DNA from: Flavobacteriia bacterium
Lineage (GTDB): Bacteria; Bacteroidota; Bacteroidia; Flavobacteriales_D; Crocinitomicaceae
DNA: 34,766 nucleotides
NCBI GenBank assembly: GCA_016178305.1
Contig: JACOTM010000040.1
Span: 1-34,766, forward strand
Reading direction: 5' to 3'
Under the pieces are notes generated by a model. That model was not told the origin of the DNA and ran no database searches. It saw only the letters and a list, made by a program, of their open reading frames with translations. Both the position numbers and the translations under genes were made by a program. Below, piece by piece: positions 14,662-23,023 of the stretch; within the stretch, counting starts at the first letter, position 1, and each line of letters opens with the position of its first letter.

Positions 14662-15434
14662 TAGCTTATGATTTCTGTTTTTAAACTTAATTCTTGCATT
14701 ACATTCGTTGCAGAGGTGATTACTACTTTATTTATACCTTCTTGTTTGGCATCAAACGCATTTTTCAATTTTGGTATCATACCTTCCGAAATAACTTTAC
14801 TATCAATTAATTGCGTTAATTCAGTAGATTTTATTTTTTGAATTACAGAGGCATCATTGTTCGCATCTTGCAGTACGCCATCTTTGTCCATAATGTAATA
14901 CAATTCAGTAGTGTATAGTTTTGAAAGTGCGACACTAATTTCTTTAGCGATTGTATCTGCATTAATATTTAATAATTCTCCATTTGAAGCAGCAATTGAA
15001 CATACCACTGGAACTAATTCATTTTGTATTAATGCATTGAGAAAAGTGGTATTTACCTCTTCAATGTCTCCAACATAACCAAAATCAATTGGGATAGGAT
15101 TTCTTTTTTTGACTATTAATAAATTTCCATCTATCCCGCTAATTCCTATTGAGTTACAATTGTTTTTTTGAAGTGAAGCTACAATTGATTTATTGATTTT
15201 TCCAGCATAAACCATTGTAACTACTTCTATTGTTTTTTCATCGGTTACTCTTCTTCCATCATGAAAAATGACTTCATTTCCAAGGATTGAATTCAATTTA
15301 GAAGCATATTTTCCGCCACCATGAATAATCATTTTTTTCTCTTTGATCTTAGAGAATTGGTAAAGAAATTCAGCTAATTTTTCCGAATCATCTAATAATC
15401 CACTTCCTATTTTATATATTTTAATTGTTTCCAT
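14661..15434 (-). CDS. argB: Acetylglutamate kinase (N-acylglutamate kinase)
   Basis: It phosphorylates the gamma-carboxyl of N-acylglutamate with ATP, the second step of the pathway. The 257-aa amino-acid-kinase domain has the N-terminal lysine (K8 in YKIGS), the GGGK loop (39-42) that holds the phosphates, and the glycine-rich GISGIDGN segment (about 136-143). It lacks the N-terminal helix linked to hexamers and arginine feedback in some bacteria, so it is probably a dimer without that control. It overlaps argF' by 14 bp and argE by 1 bp. Confidence 0.93.
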   Translation of the reverse strand: METIKIYKIGSGLLDDSEKLAEFLYQFSKIKEKKMIIHGGGKYASKLNSILGNEVIFHDGRRVTDEKTIEVVTMVYAGKINKSIVASLQKNNCNSIGISGIDGNLLIVKKRNPIPIDFGYVGDIEEVNTTFLNALIQNELVPVVCSIAASNGELLNINADTIAKEISVALSKLYTTELYYIMDKDGVLQDANNDASVIQKIKSTELTQLIDSKVISEGMIPKLKNAFDAKQEGINKVVITSATNVMQELSLKTEIIS

Positions 15435-16374
15435 TTGTCAATATTTCTGATAATACTGCTTGCGCTGCAAATTCACGTAGTTTCACTTGATGATAGATTA
15501 AGGAAGAAGGATGATCCAATACTTCATCTGTTACTTCTACATTTCTACGAACTGGTAAACAGTGCATTACATAAGCATTGTCGGTTAATTTCATTTTTTC
15601 TTTTGTAATTGTCCAATCAGAATGTAAATCAGATACTTGCCCATAATTTTCAGTGGAAGTCCAGCTTTTAACGTAAACAAAATCAGCATTTTCTAAAGCC
15701 TTATCCTGATTGTATTCGATTGTAGCATTGTGCATAAATTGTTCATCTAATTCAAATCCTTTTGGATGAGTAATTACAAAATCAACATCCATCTCATTTG
15801 TCCATTCGGCAAAAGAATTGGCAACAACCTGAGGTACTGCTTTCGGATGTGGTGCCCAAGTCAATACCACTTTTGGTTTACGAATTGTTTTCATTTCTGT
15901 TAAAATCATCATATCAGTTAATGATTGTAAAGGGTGTAATGTATTACTTTCTAAAGAGATAACAGGAATATCTGCATATTTTAAAAAGCTTTTTAAGATT
16001 TTATCTTCTCCATCAATTGAACGGTTTTTTAATTCTGGAAATGAACGAATTGAAATAATGTCACAATAAGTTGAAATGACTTTTATAGCATCTTTAATAT
16101 GTTCTTGCGTATCAAAATTCATGATTGTACCATCTTCCATTTCTAACTTCCAAGAATCCGAATTCAAATTGATGTTGATTACATTCATTCCTAAATTATA
16201 AGCCGCTTTTTGAGTACTTAATCTTGTTCGTAAACTAGGATTCATAAACAACATGCACAAGGTTTTATTTTTTCCTTGGTAGGCATTTTTAAGTGGATTC
16301 TTTTTAAATTCTAAACCTTTGTTAATTAAATATTTAATATCTGAAACATCTTTTACAGAAGTGAAATTTTTCAT
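15421..16374 (-). CDS. argF': N-acylornithine carbamoyltransferase
   Basis: It transfers the carbamoyl group to an N-acylated ornithine. The 317-aa product has the carbamoyl-phosphate loop SLRTR (47-51), HPLQ (147-150) and HCLPVRRN (271-278). The VRRN after HCLP, in place of the AHRG-like sequence of ordinary ornithine carbamoyltransferases, marks the acetyl/succinyl-ornithine subgroup known from Xanthomonas and Bacteroides. In that subgroup one residue of the loop equivalent to 85-92 (here NFDTQEHI in part) separates acetyl- from succinyl-substrate enzymes (Glu versus Pro in the studied proteins); this sequence has TQEH there and I cannot assign it. It is the only carbamoyltransferase in the operon. 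Confidence 0.92.
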   Translation of the reverse strand: MKNFTSVKDVSDIKYLINKGLEFKKNPLKNAYQGKNKTLCMLFMNPSLRTRLSTQKAAYNLGMNVININLNSDSWKLEMEDGTIMNFDTQEHIKDAIKVISTYCDIISIRSFPELKNRSIDGEDKILKSFLKYADIPVISLESNTLHPLQSLTDMMILTEMKTIRKPKVVLTWAPHPKAVPQVVANSFAEWTNEMDVDFVITHPKGFELDEQFMHNATIEYNQDKALENADFVYVKSWTSTENYGQVSDLHSDWTITKEKMKLTDNAYVMHCLPVRRNVEVTDEVLDHPSSLIYHQVKLREFAAQAVLSEILTNGNN

Positions 16375-16392
16375 TTTTATTATGATTAGAAA

Positions 16393-17538
16393 TTACAATA
16401 TGGGGGCTAATTCCATTTGAAATGCTTTTACAAACAAATCAATTTCTTTGGTAGTGACATTTAATGGAGGTAAAATTCGAATCACATTTGGGTTATCTGA
16501 ATTTCCAGTAAATATTCCATGATTCAAAAGGATCAAATTTCGTAAGTCGCTAATAGGAAATGTTAGTTCAGTCCCCATCATCAATCCTTTTCCTTTTATT
16601 TGAACAATTCCATCAATATCCTTAAAAGCCTTTTGAAAATAGCTTCCCATTTTAGCTGCATTATCAATTAAATTTTCTTGTTTGATGACATCTAAAACAG
16701 CAATTGCAGCAGTACAAGCCAAATGATTTCCTCCAAAAGTTGTCCCTAACATTCCTTTTTTAGCTTCAAAATCAGGAGAAATTAGTATGCCTCCAATTGG
16801 AAAACCATTCCCCATTCCTTTCGCCATTGTTATCAAACCCGCTTTAATTCCAGCATGTTGATGAGCGAAAAATTGCCCCGTTCGCCCATAGCCACTTTGA
16901 ATTTCATCAAGAATTAGAACAACATCATTTTTTTTACATTCCTTTTCAATTAACTGAAGAAATGATTCACTCGGCATGTCTAAACCACCAACACCTTGAA
17001 TTCCTTCTATAATAACCGCTGCAATATCTTCTTTTTGAATTGTTTCAATAAAGCTTTGTTCATCATTTAACTCTAAAAAATATACAGGGTAATTATTTTT
17101 ATTAATCGGCGCTGCTATTTTTTGATTATATGTGACATTGGTTGCTGCTGCAGTTCTGCCATGAAAACTATTATTGAAGGAAATCACACTTTTTTTACTT
17201 GTTTTAAAAGAAGCCAATTTTAATGCATTTTCATTTGCCTCAGCTCCGGAATTACATAGGAAAAGTGAGTAATTCGTGTATCCTGAAATTGTTGTCAATT
17301 TTTCAGCTAACTCCTCTTGCAAAGGCATTTCGATCGAATTTGAATAAAATACGATTTTATCGAGCTGTTTTTTTAATGTTTCGACATAATGTGGATGACC
17401 ATGACCAATTGAAATTACACCATGTCCACCGTATAAATCAATATACTCTTTTCCTTGTTTATCAAACAAATAACAACCTTTACTTGAATCGATTGTTATA
17501 GCATATTTTGAATAAACATCAAATAATTTATTTTCCAT
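16393..17538 (-). CDS. argD: Acylornithine aminotransferase
   Basis: A class III PLP-dependent aminotransferase of 381 residues that converts N-acylglutamate semialdehyde to N-acylornithine. The cofactor lysine is K240 in MAKGMGNGFPIGG, and D211 in ILDEIQSGYGRTG contacts the pyridine nitrogen. SGAEANENALK (98-108) forms the phosphate-binding loop. Length is typical. It lies 18 bp before argF' and 1 bp after argC, so it is co-transcribed. Confidence 0.93.
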   Translation of the reverse strand: MENKLFDVYSKYAITIDSSKGCYLFDKQGKEYIDLYGGHGVISIGHGHPHYVETLKKQLDKIVFYSNSIEMPLQEELAEKLTTISGYTNYSLFLCNSGAEANENALKLASFKTSKKSVISFNNSFHGRTAAATNVTYNQKIAAPINKNNYPVYFLELNDEQSFIETIQKEDIAAVIIEGIQGVGGLDMPSESFLQLIEKECKKNDVVLILDEIQSGYGRTGQFFAHQHAGIKAGLITMAKGMGNGFPIGGILISPDFEAKKGMLGTTFGGNHLACTAAIAVLDVIKQENLIDNAAKMGSYFQKAFKDIDGIVQIKGKGLMMGTELTFPISDLRNLILLNHGIFTGNSDNPNVIRILPPLNVTTKEIDLFVKAFQMELAPIL

Positions 17539-17539
17539 T

Positions 17540-18520
17540 TTAAAAGTAATTTGCCTTTAAATTTAAACTTGATTTTTGCGGAATTCCAAGTATAAGATTC
17601 ATATTTTCAATAGCTTGACCCGCTGCTCCTTTTAACAAATTGTCGATAATTGATACGATATGTAACTTTTTACCATACATTTTCAAGTGAATCAAGCAGT
17701 TATTCGTTCCAACAACTTGTTTTAAATGAATTTCATTTTCAGAAATAATTACGAATTCAGAATTTTTATAATAATCATCGAACATCACTTTCACTTTATC
17801 AAATGATTTATTGATATCGGTATAACAACTCGCAAATATCCCTCTTGTGAAATCGCCACGCATTGGAACAAAATTGATTTCTTTTTTGAAATCCGATTGT
17901 AATTGAAGGATTGATTCTCTGATTTCTCCTAAATGTTGATGTTCGAAAGCCTTATATATTGATAAATTATTGTTCCGCCAGCTAAAATGTGAAGTTTCTG
18001 TCTTTTCTTGTCCCGCTCCGGTTGAACCAGTTATTGCATGGATATGAATATCATTCGTAAGCATTTTATTTTTTGCTAATGGTAATAATGCTAACTGAAT
18101 AGCTGTTGCAAAACAACCAGGATTAGCAATGTTTTTAGCTGTTTTTATCTCATCAACATTCAGATCAGTTAAACCATAAATAAACTTTCGTTTTCCAACA
18201 ACTGAATTTAATGTCAACCGAAAATCATTGCTTAAGTCAATTACTTTGGTATATGGTGGAATATTCATTTCTTTCATTAAATTCAAAGATAATCCATGAC
18301 CTAAACACAGAAATAACACATCAATATTGGATGATAATTCACTCGTAAATTCCAAATCTGTATGACCTATTAAATCTTGATGAACAGCACTTACTTTTTG
18401 ACCACTAAAATTTGAACTGACAATTGATTTTAATTCTACATGAGGATGATGAATCAATGTACGAATCAATTCTCCTGCGACATATCCACTTCCTCCGATG
18501 ATTCCTATTTTAAATTTCAT
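17540..18520 (-). CDS. argC: N-acetyl-gamma-glutamyl-phosphate reductase
   Basis: It reduces acylglutamyl phosphate to the semialdehyde with NADPH. The 326-aa protein begins with the dinucleotide-binding motif GIIGGSGYVAGEL (6-18), and the active-site cysteine is C136 in NPGCFATA. It overlaps the 3' end of argG by 11 bp. This is the ordinary member of the family. Confidence 0.95.
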   Translation of the reverse strand: MKFKIGIIGGSGYVAGELIRTLIHHPHVELKSIVSSNFSGQKVSAVHQDLIGHTDLEFTSELSSNIDVLFLCLGHGLSLNLMKEMNIPPYTKVIDLSNDFRLTLNSVVGKRKFIYGLTDLNVDEIKTAKNIANPGCFATAIQLALLPLAKNKMLTNDIHIHAITGSTGAGQEKTETSHFSWRNNNLSIYKAFEHQHLGEIRESILQLQSDFKKEINFVPMRGDFTRGIFASCYTDINKSFDKVKVMFDDYYKNSEFVIISENEIHLKQVVGTNNCLIHLKMYGKKLHIVSIIDNLLKGAAGQAIENMNLILGIPQKSSLNLKANYF

Positions 18521-19697
18521 TGTTTACAGAATAATAGATTGATAATGAGTTTGAAAGAATTTTTGTAAATCCTTTTACATCTTCGCCGTTCCAAGTATTG
18601 TTCACTTCTCCGTATTGTCCAAATTTGGCATTCATTAAATCATTTTTAGATTCAATTCCATGAATTTCAAATCGATAAGGATGTAATTCTAACATCACTT
18701 TTCCATTTACATTTTTTTGAGTACTACTTAAAAATTGTTCGATGTTTCTCATTACTGGTTCAAAATAGTGCGCTTCATGCAAAAACATTCCATACCAATT
18801 CGCTAATTGTTCTTTCCAATGCAATTGCCATTTTGTTAATGTGTGTTTTTCTAGATGGTGATGTGCTTTTATTATGATTGAAGAGGCGGCAGCTTCAAAA
18901 CCAACACGACCTTTAATTCCAATAATCGTGTCTCCCACATGAATATCGCGACCAATTGCATATTCATTCGCAATAGAATCGATTAATTCAATCGCTTTTA
19001 CAGGTGACATTTCTTCACCATTTACATGTGTAATTTCACCTTCTTTGAATTCAATTGTCAATTTAGAAGATTCCATCTGTAATAGTTGACTTGGAAAAGC
19101 TTCACTTGGTAAATATTGATTTGAAGTTAAAGTTTCTACTCCCCCAACCGATGTCCCCCATAAACCTTTATTGATAGAATACTTTGCTTTTTCCCAAGTA
19201 TATTCTACTCCATTTTTAGCCAAATATTCAATTTCTTCTTGACGTGAAAGTTTTAAGTCACGAATTGGAGTAATTACTTTGATGGATGGAGTTAAAATAC
19301 TGAATGCTAAATCAAAACGAACTTGATCATTTCCAGCTCCAGTACTTCCATGTGCGATATAATCTGCATTTTCGGCTTTAGCATATTCAGCAATAGCAAT
19401 GGCTTGAAAAATACGTTCTGCACTTACAGATAACGGATATGAATTGTTTTTCAATACATTTCCAAAAATCAGATATTTGATAATATTGGTGTAATATTCC
19501 TCAGTTTTATTGAGGTTTATATGTTTTTTAACACCTAATTCATAAGCTCGATTTTCAATAGCTTGAAGTTCCTCTTCAGAATAATTTCCAGTATTCACGA
19601 ATGCGGAATAAACTTCTAATCCTTTTTCATTTTGAAGGTATTTAACACAGAATGATGTGTCTAATCCTCCACTATATGCTAGTATTACTTTTTTCAT
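18510..19697 (-). CDS. argG: Argininosuccinate synthase
   Basis: It joins citrulline and aspartate with ATP. The N-terminal PP-loop AYSGGLDTS (7-15) binds ATP, and STGAGNDQVRFD (about 117-128) is the citrulline/aspartate binding segment. Length is 395 residues, in the normal range. It is the second gene of the operon; an 82-bp gap with a CAGAG/CTCTG-rich repeat separates it from the GNAT gene, so it may also be expressed or processed independently. Confidence 0.95.
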   Translation of the reverse strand: MKKVILAYSGGLDTSFCVKYLQNEKGLEVYSAFVNTGNYSEEELQAIENRAYELGVKKHINLNKTEEYYTNIIKYLIFGNVLKNNSYPLSVSAERIFQAIAIAEYAKAENADYIAHGSTGAGNDQVRFDLAFSILTPSIKVITPIRDLKLSRQEEIEYLAKNGVEYTWEKAKYSINKGLWGTSVGGVETLTSNQYLPSEAFPSQLLQMESSKLTIEFKEGEITHVNGEEMSPVKAIELIDSIANEYAIGRDIHVGDTIIGIKGRVGFEAAASSIIIKAHHHLEKHTLTKWQLHWKEQLANWYGMFLHEAHYFEPVMRNIEQFLSSTQKNVNGKVMLELHPYRFEIHGIESKNDLMNAKFGQYGEVNNTWNGEDVKGFTKILSNSLSIYYSVNNEI

Positions 19698-19713
19698 GTT
19701 ATTATTTTTTTTT

Positions 19714-19799
19714 ACCGCAGAGTTTCTCAGAGTTTTTTCACGGAGTTTCGCTGAATCTGTTTCTGTGTGACTCTGTGCGTTACTCCTTCGACTCTGTGT
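19714..19799. repeat. CAGAG/CTCTG-rich intergenic repeat between the GNAT gene and argG
   Basis: On the plus strand ACCGCAGAG and TCAGAG are followed by CGGAG, then two CTCTGTG units (about 19771 and 19791). The halves are roughly complementary and could fold. Intergenic copies of this style (CTCTGCGGT / CACAGAG) recur in many bacterial genomes. The left half of the GNAT stop region lies inside the repeat, so its last few codons are repeat-derived. Confidence 0.5.
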
Positions 19800-20328
19800 T
19801 TAAACCACTCTCATACAACATCCCGGTACACAAACACATTTTATGCTCTGTACGTTCAAGAATATCAACGTTTTTACAGCTTTTACAACCTGCCCAAAAC
19901 GCATTATCAGTTGTCAATTCGGAGAATGTAACAGGTTTATAGCCTAGATCCGTATTGATTTTCATGACAGCCAAACTTGTCGTAATTCCAAAAAGTTTTG
20001 CACTCGGATACTTTTCTTTTGAAAGTTTTAAGATTTCACTTTTGATTTTTTTCGCTAAACCAGTTTGACGATAATTGGGGTCAACAATTAATCCTGAATT
20101 GGCAACAAATTTCTTGTTTTCCCACGTTTCGATGTAACAGAATCCCACTACATTTTCATTATCCAACGCAATAACCGCATTTCCTTGATCCATCTTCGTT
20201 TCGATGTATTCAGGCTTTCGTTTTGCAATACCAGTTCCACGAATTTTTGCAGCATCCTCCATCATTTGACAAATAATAGAAGCATACTTCTTGTGACTTT
20301 GATTAACCACAATGACAATAACAGACAT
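19780..20328 (-). CDS. GNAT acetyltransferase, probable N-acetylglutamate synthase-like first gene of arg operon
   Basis: A 182-aa GCN5-related acetyltransferase. The acetyl-CoA pyrophosphate loop is RQTGLA (87-92) after the strand GLIVDP. No canonical argA or argJ lies in the operon and this gene leads it, so acylation of glutamate is its likely job, by context. A distinctive C-terminal part holds CKSC (148-151) and CLC (165-167), four cysteines that could bind zinc. The last residues (NTESKE) are encoded by a repeat that continues into the intergenic gap. Substrate is inferred, not shown; an unrelated GNAT placed here by chance is the alternative. Confidence 0.7.
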   Translation of the reverse strand: MSVIVIVVNQSHKKYASIICQMMEDAAKIRGTGIAKRKPEYIETKMDQGNAVIALDNENVVGFCYIETWENKKFVANSGLIVDPNYRQTGLAKKIKSEILKLSKEKYPSAKLFGITTSLAVMKINTDLGYKPVTFSELTTDNAFWAGCKSCKNVDILERTEHKMCLCTGMLYESGLNTESKE

Positions 20329-20796
20329 ACGAATGTTAATTATGAAATATTAAATAAAAAGATTGTTTTTAGGATGTTTTATTTCGAAGTACGAAAAACC
20401 CGCTAACTAGGATTTCCTAAAAAAAGAAATTAGCATTAGTTCGTCCTTCGAAACGAACTGGGAGAAATTGTATATGTAAAAAATTGTTTTTTCATCACGA
20501 TGCAAAGATTTGTGATTATTTTTTGATTTACAAAATAAAAATTATAAAAAAAACAAGTTAAAAACACTTGAATCACCAATTAGATTCCAATAATTTGAAC
20601 AAAAAAATCTAATTGTATGAATTGTATAGAAATATTATTTGAAAATTAGGATTCAAATAATAAGAAAGATAAAAAAATATTATTATTAAAAAATTAACAC
20701 CTTTTTTCAAAAAATGAATAATAAAGACAATCTAAACTCAAAACATAAAATGAATCGAAAACAAATCTTATTTTTGTAAATAAATACTATTAAACA
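20329..20796. other. Divergent regulatory region with possible arg leader
   Basis: This gap separates the arg operon from the Crp/Fnr pseudogene. For the minus strand, AATCTTTG (complement of 20503-20510, one mismatch to TAnnTTTG) with TTG 20 bp upstream (complement of 20531-20533) could start a leader of about 170 nt. Within that leader AGTTCGT (20438-20444) and ACGAACT (20453-20459) form an inverted repeat with an 8-nt loop. For the plus strand, an exact TATTTTTG (20769-20776) precedes the pseudogene start. The rest is AT-rich. Confidence 0.4.
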
Positions 20797-21283
20797 ATGA
20801 TTGATAAAGAACTTCTTCTTCGATATGGCGCACAAGAATTTAATCTAACAAAGAATCAATTATTATTTGAAAAGGGAGAAAAAGCCCGTTATTATTTTCA
20901 AATTATTTCTGGAGAAATTAAAATGTTTAATATCAACGAAGACGGCAATTAAATTAAAAAAAGATGCTTTTATAAAATTACTCACAGAAAATCCCGATGT
21001 TCATCTTCAGTTCACACAAACATTAGCAGACAGACTTCATTTCAAATCATTAATGGCTGCTGAAATGTCAAGTAATGATCCAGAAGCAAAAATTTTAACA
21101 TTGTTAGATTATTTAAAATTTACAATTTATAAATTGCCAAATCCTTATGAATATGAAGTTGAATTAACACGCCAACAAATTGCAGATTTAACAGGTTTAA
21201 GAGTAGAAACAGTTATTCGCTCAATAAAATCACTGGAAAAAAAAGAAAAATTAAAAATTATTAATCGCAAAGTCTGGAGATAA
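20797..21283 (+). pseudogene. Crp/Fnr-family regulator, internal deletion plus frameshift
   Basis: The ATG at 20797 opens a frame typical of the start of a cyclic-nucleotide-binding-like domain (FEKGEKARYYFQIISGEIK, residues ~24-42) that stops at 20950-20952 after EDGN. The rest of the protein continues in another frame from about 20953: KDAFIKLLTENPDVHLQF is the end of the beta-barrel and dimer helix, and ELTRQQIADLTGLRVETVIR is the Crp-type helix-turn-helix, ending at VWR. Roughly 50 residues of the middle of the sensor domain are absent at the junction. A separate in-frame start at 20867 would give a hybrid that still holds the HTH, but its first ~26 residues are out-of-frame sequence. An assembly error is unlikely to remove that much. 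Confidence 0.85.
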
Positions 21284-21285
21284 TA

Positions 21286-21954
21286 TTAAAAATCTGAAGA
21301 ATTAGAATTCTTTATTTGCTTTAAATACCATGTTTTAGCAGGAATAATACTACCGTCACTTTGTATTACCAAATAAGGCTTTCCAGACATTGAAGACTTT
21401 GATCCAATACGTTCAATAAATTGATTTAAGTTTGTAATATGAATATTGGATTCCTTCCATTTTGTTGCTAAATGTTCCGAAGCTTCTTTTGAATTATACG
21501 TTACTCCATTTCTGATAAATTGTATATTTGATTTTTCAATAATCAATAAAAGAGTTTTAATTTTATTGGATTCATCTTTTCTTATTTCCGATTTTAAGTT
21601 CCCTTTCTTAACGATAAAAAAACCAAAATCCTCCCCTATCAATATATTAACTAATTTAATACATTGAATTGAATATTTTGTTGCATTTATTTTAAAACTA
21701 AAAACCTCATTTTCTTCAATCGATTTAATCAAACAGATTTTATCTTTATTTTTAATTGTTAAAACTGTTTGTCCACCAGTAATATCATCAATTGAACACA
21801 TAACATCGCCATCAATTGAAGGTATCTCTATGCTGTTTCGTTGAAACAATTTAAATTCAAAACCATTTTGTGGCAATGATAAATTATTTTCTTTTGAAGT
21901 ACATGAGAAAATTAAAATGAAAACAATAAAAATTAATTTGTATAAAACTTTCAT
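21286..21954 (-). CDS. Lipoprotein, 222 aa, unrecognised
   Basis: A lipoprotein signal peptide ends with the lipobox LIFSC (Cys18), so the mature protein is membrane-anchored outside the cytoplasm. The rest is a soluble, Lys/Ile/Ser-rich domain with beta-prone strands. Near the C-terminus KPYLVIQSDGSIIPAKTWYL looks like an ordered core. No family recognised. Its 3' end is 2 bp from the convergent Crp/Fnr pseudogene. Confidence 0.8.
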   Translation of the reverse strand: MKVLYKLIFIVFILIFSCTSKENNLSLPQNGFEFKLFQRNSIEIPSIDGDVMCSIDDITGGQTVLTIKNKDKICLIKSIEENEVFSFKINATKYSIQCIKLVNILIGEDFGFFIVKKGNLKSEIRKDESNKIKTLLLIIEKSNIQFIRNGVTYNSKEASEHLATKWKESNIHITNLNQFIERIGSKSSMSGKPYLVIQSDGSIIPAKTWYLKQIKNSNSSDF

Positions 21955-22006
21955 AAAACTATTTTTTTAAAAATGTAAATAGACTTTTCAATTAGATAAA
22001 AATAAA

Positions 22007-22525
22007 CTAAAATCCTAAATCCAAAGAACTGTCAACAATTCTTTTCAATTGTGCAATTTGACCACAATGCCACATAGTATGCTTAATGTTCCATGAAATT
22101 GAATCTTCTTTTGTTTTTACAAATGGATGTTCTTTGGGTAATTTAAAAATCTCTTTATTCAATTCTTTTTCATTCAAATTTCCGATTGTTTTTATCGATA
22201 AATCACACATAAAATCCCAATCAGATTTCAATTGTTGAATTTGAAAATGGGATTTTATTTCTAATTTTTTATTTCCTTTATAAAAGAATTCAGCATACTT
22301 TTTTAAATCAATTGTTTCTTTTACGATTTCATTTGGTCCTACTAATAAAACGACATTGTAATAATTAAAACTTAAAATTAAATGTCCTAATTGCCAAGCA
22401 AAATTTGAATCTAAAAATTCTGGTGTATCAAAAAATTTATCTTCTGGAAATTGAGAAATAAATTTTTCAATCCAAGCATGAGATTCGATTGTTTGCTTTT
22501 TTAAAAGGTGAATTTGATTATTCAT
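22007..22525 (-). CDS. DinB-like metal-binding four-helix protein
   Basis: The 172-aa protein has the arrangement of the DinB/DinB_2 superfamily: WQLGHLI with His48 in the second helix and HTMWHCGQIAQLKR with His149 and His153 near the C-terminus, giving the three-His metal site. Members include thiol transferases and many uncharacterised damage-inducible proteins in Bacteroidetes. No substrate can be assigned. It lies between a lipoprotein and a membrane protein gene on the same strand with short gaps. Confidence 0.85.
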   Translation of the reverse strand: MNNQIHLLKKQTIESHAWIEKFISQFPEDKFFDTPEFLDSNFAWQLGHLILSFNYYNVVLLVGPNEIVKETIDLKKYAEFFYKGNKKLEIKSHFQIQQLKSDWDFMCDLSIKTIGNLNEKELNKEIFKLPKEHPFVKTKEDSISWNIKHTMWHCGQIAQLKRIVDSSLDLGF

Positions 22526-22555
22526 ATAATGTATAAAATTTAAACAGAGCTGAAT

Positions 22556-22990
22556 TTATAATCCAAAAAAGATATTTTTCATAAAACCACTGAAACTGCT
22601 AGCTCCTATTCGCACGAAAGGAGTAGTTACGATTACAAATAAGTTTGCCAACATTAAAAGACTAAGTGCATTAATCAAATAAATAAAATTCCAAATAAAC
22701 GGTGGATTTTTTATATGTTTTGAGGAAGTTTCCAAACAAAGTTTCTTATTTTTCTTTGTAAGCAGACATATTCGAATGCTATTCCAAATAATAATTATTA
22801 GAATCAAAAAAACAGGAATTAAAATATAATAATCTTCTCGATACAACTCTTCTTTTCCTAATTCTCTTCCATTACTGTACCAAAATTTATTTATTTTAAT
22901 TTTATCAAAAATAAAACGGTAACATGAAAAGAAAAGAACAAAAAAACTAATAAATGATATTCCCAAATTTAATTTTTGAATTATTTTCAT
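22556..22990 (-). CDS. Membrane protein with three helices, 144 aa
   Basis: Three hydrophobic segments are clear (about 9-28, 52-74 and 94-122) joined by charged loops, for example GRELGKEELYREDYY and LLTKKNKKLCLETSSKH. No catalytic motif or family recognised. It sits between proC and the DinB-like gene on the same strand, 30 bp from the latter. Confidence 0.75.
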   Translation of the reverse strand: MKIIQKLNLGISFISFFVLFFSCYRFIFDKIKINKFWYSNGRELGKEELYREDYYILIPVFLILIIIIWNSIRICLLTKKNKKLCLETSSKHIKNPPFIWNFIYLINALSLLMLANLFVIVTTPFVRIGASSFSGFMKNIFFGL

Positions 22991-23023
22991 GATATAAGGT
23001 GTCTAAATTTTATTTATTTAAAA

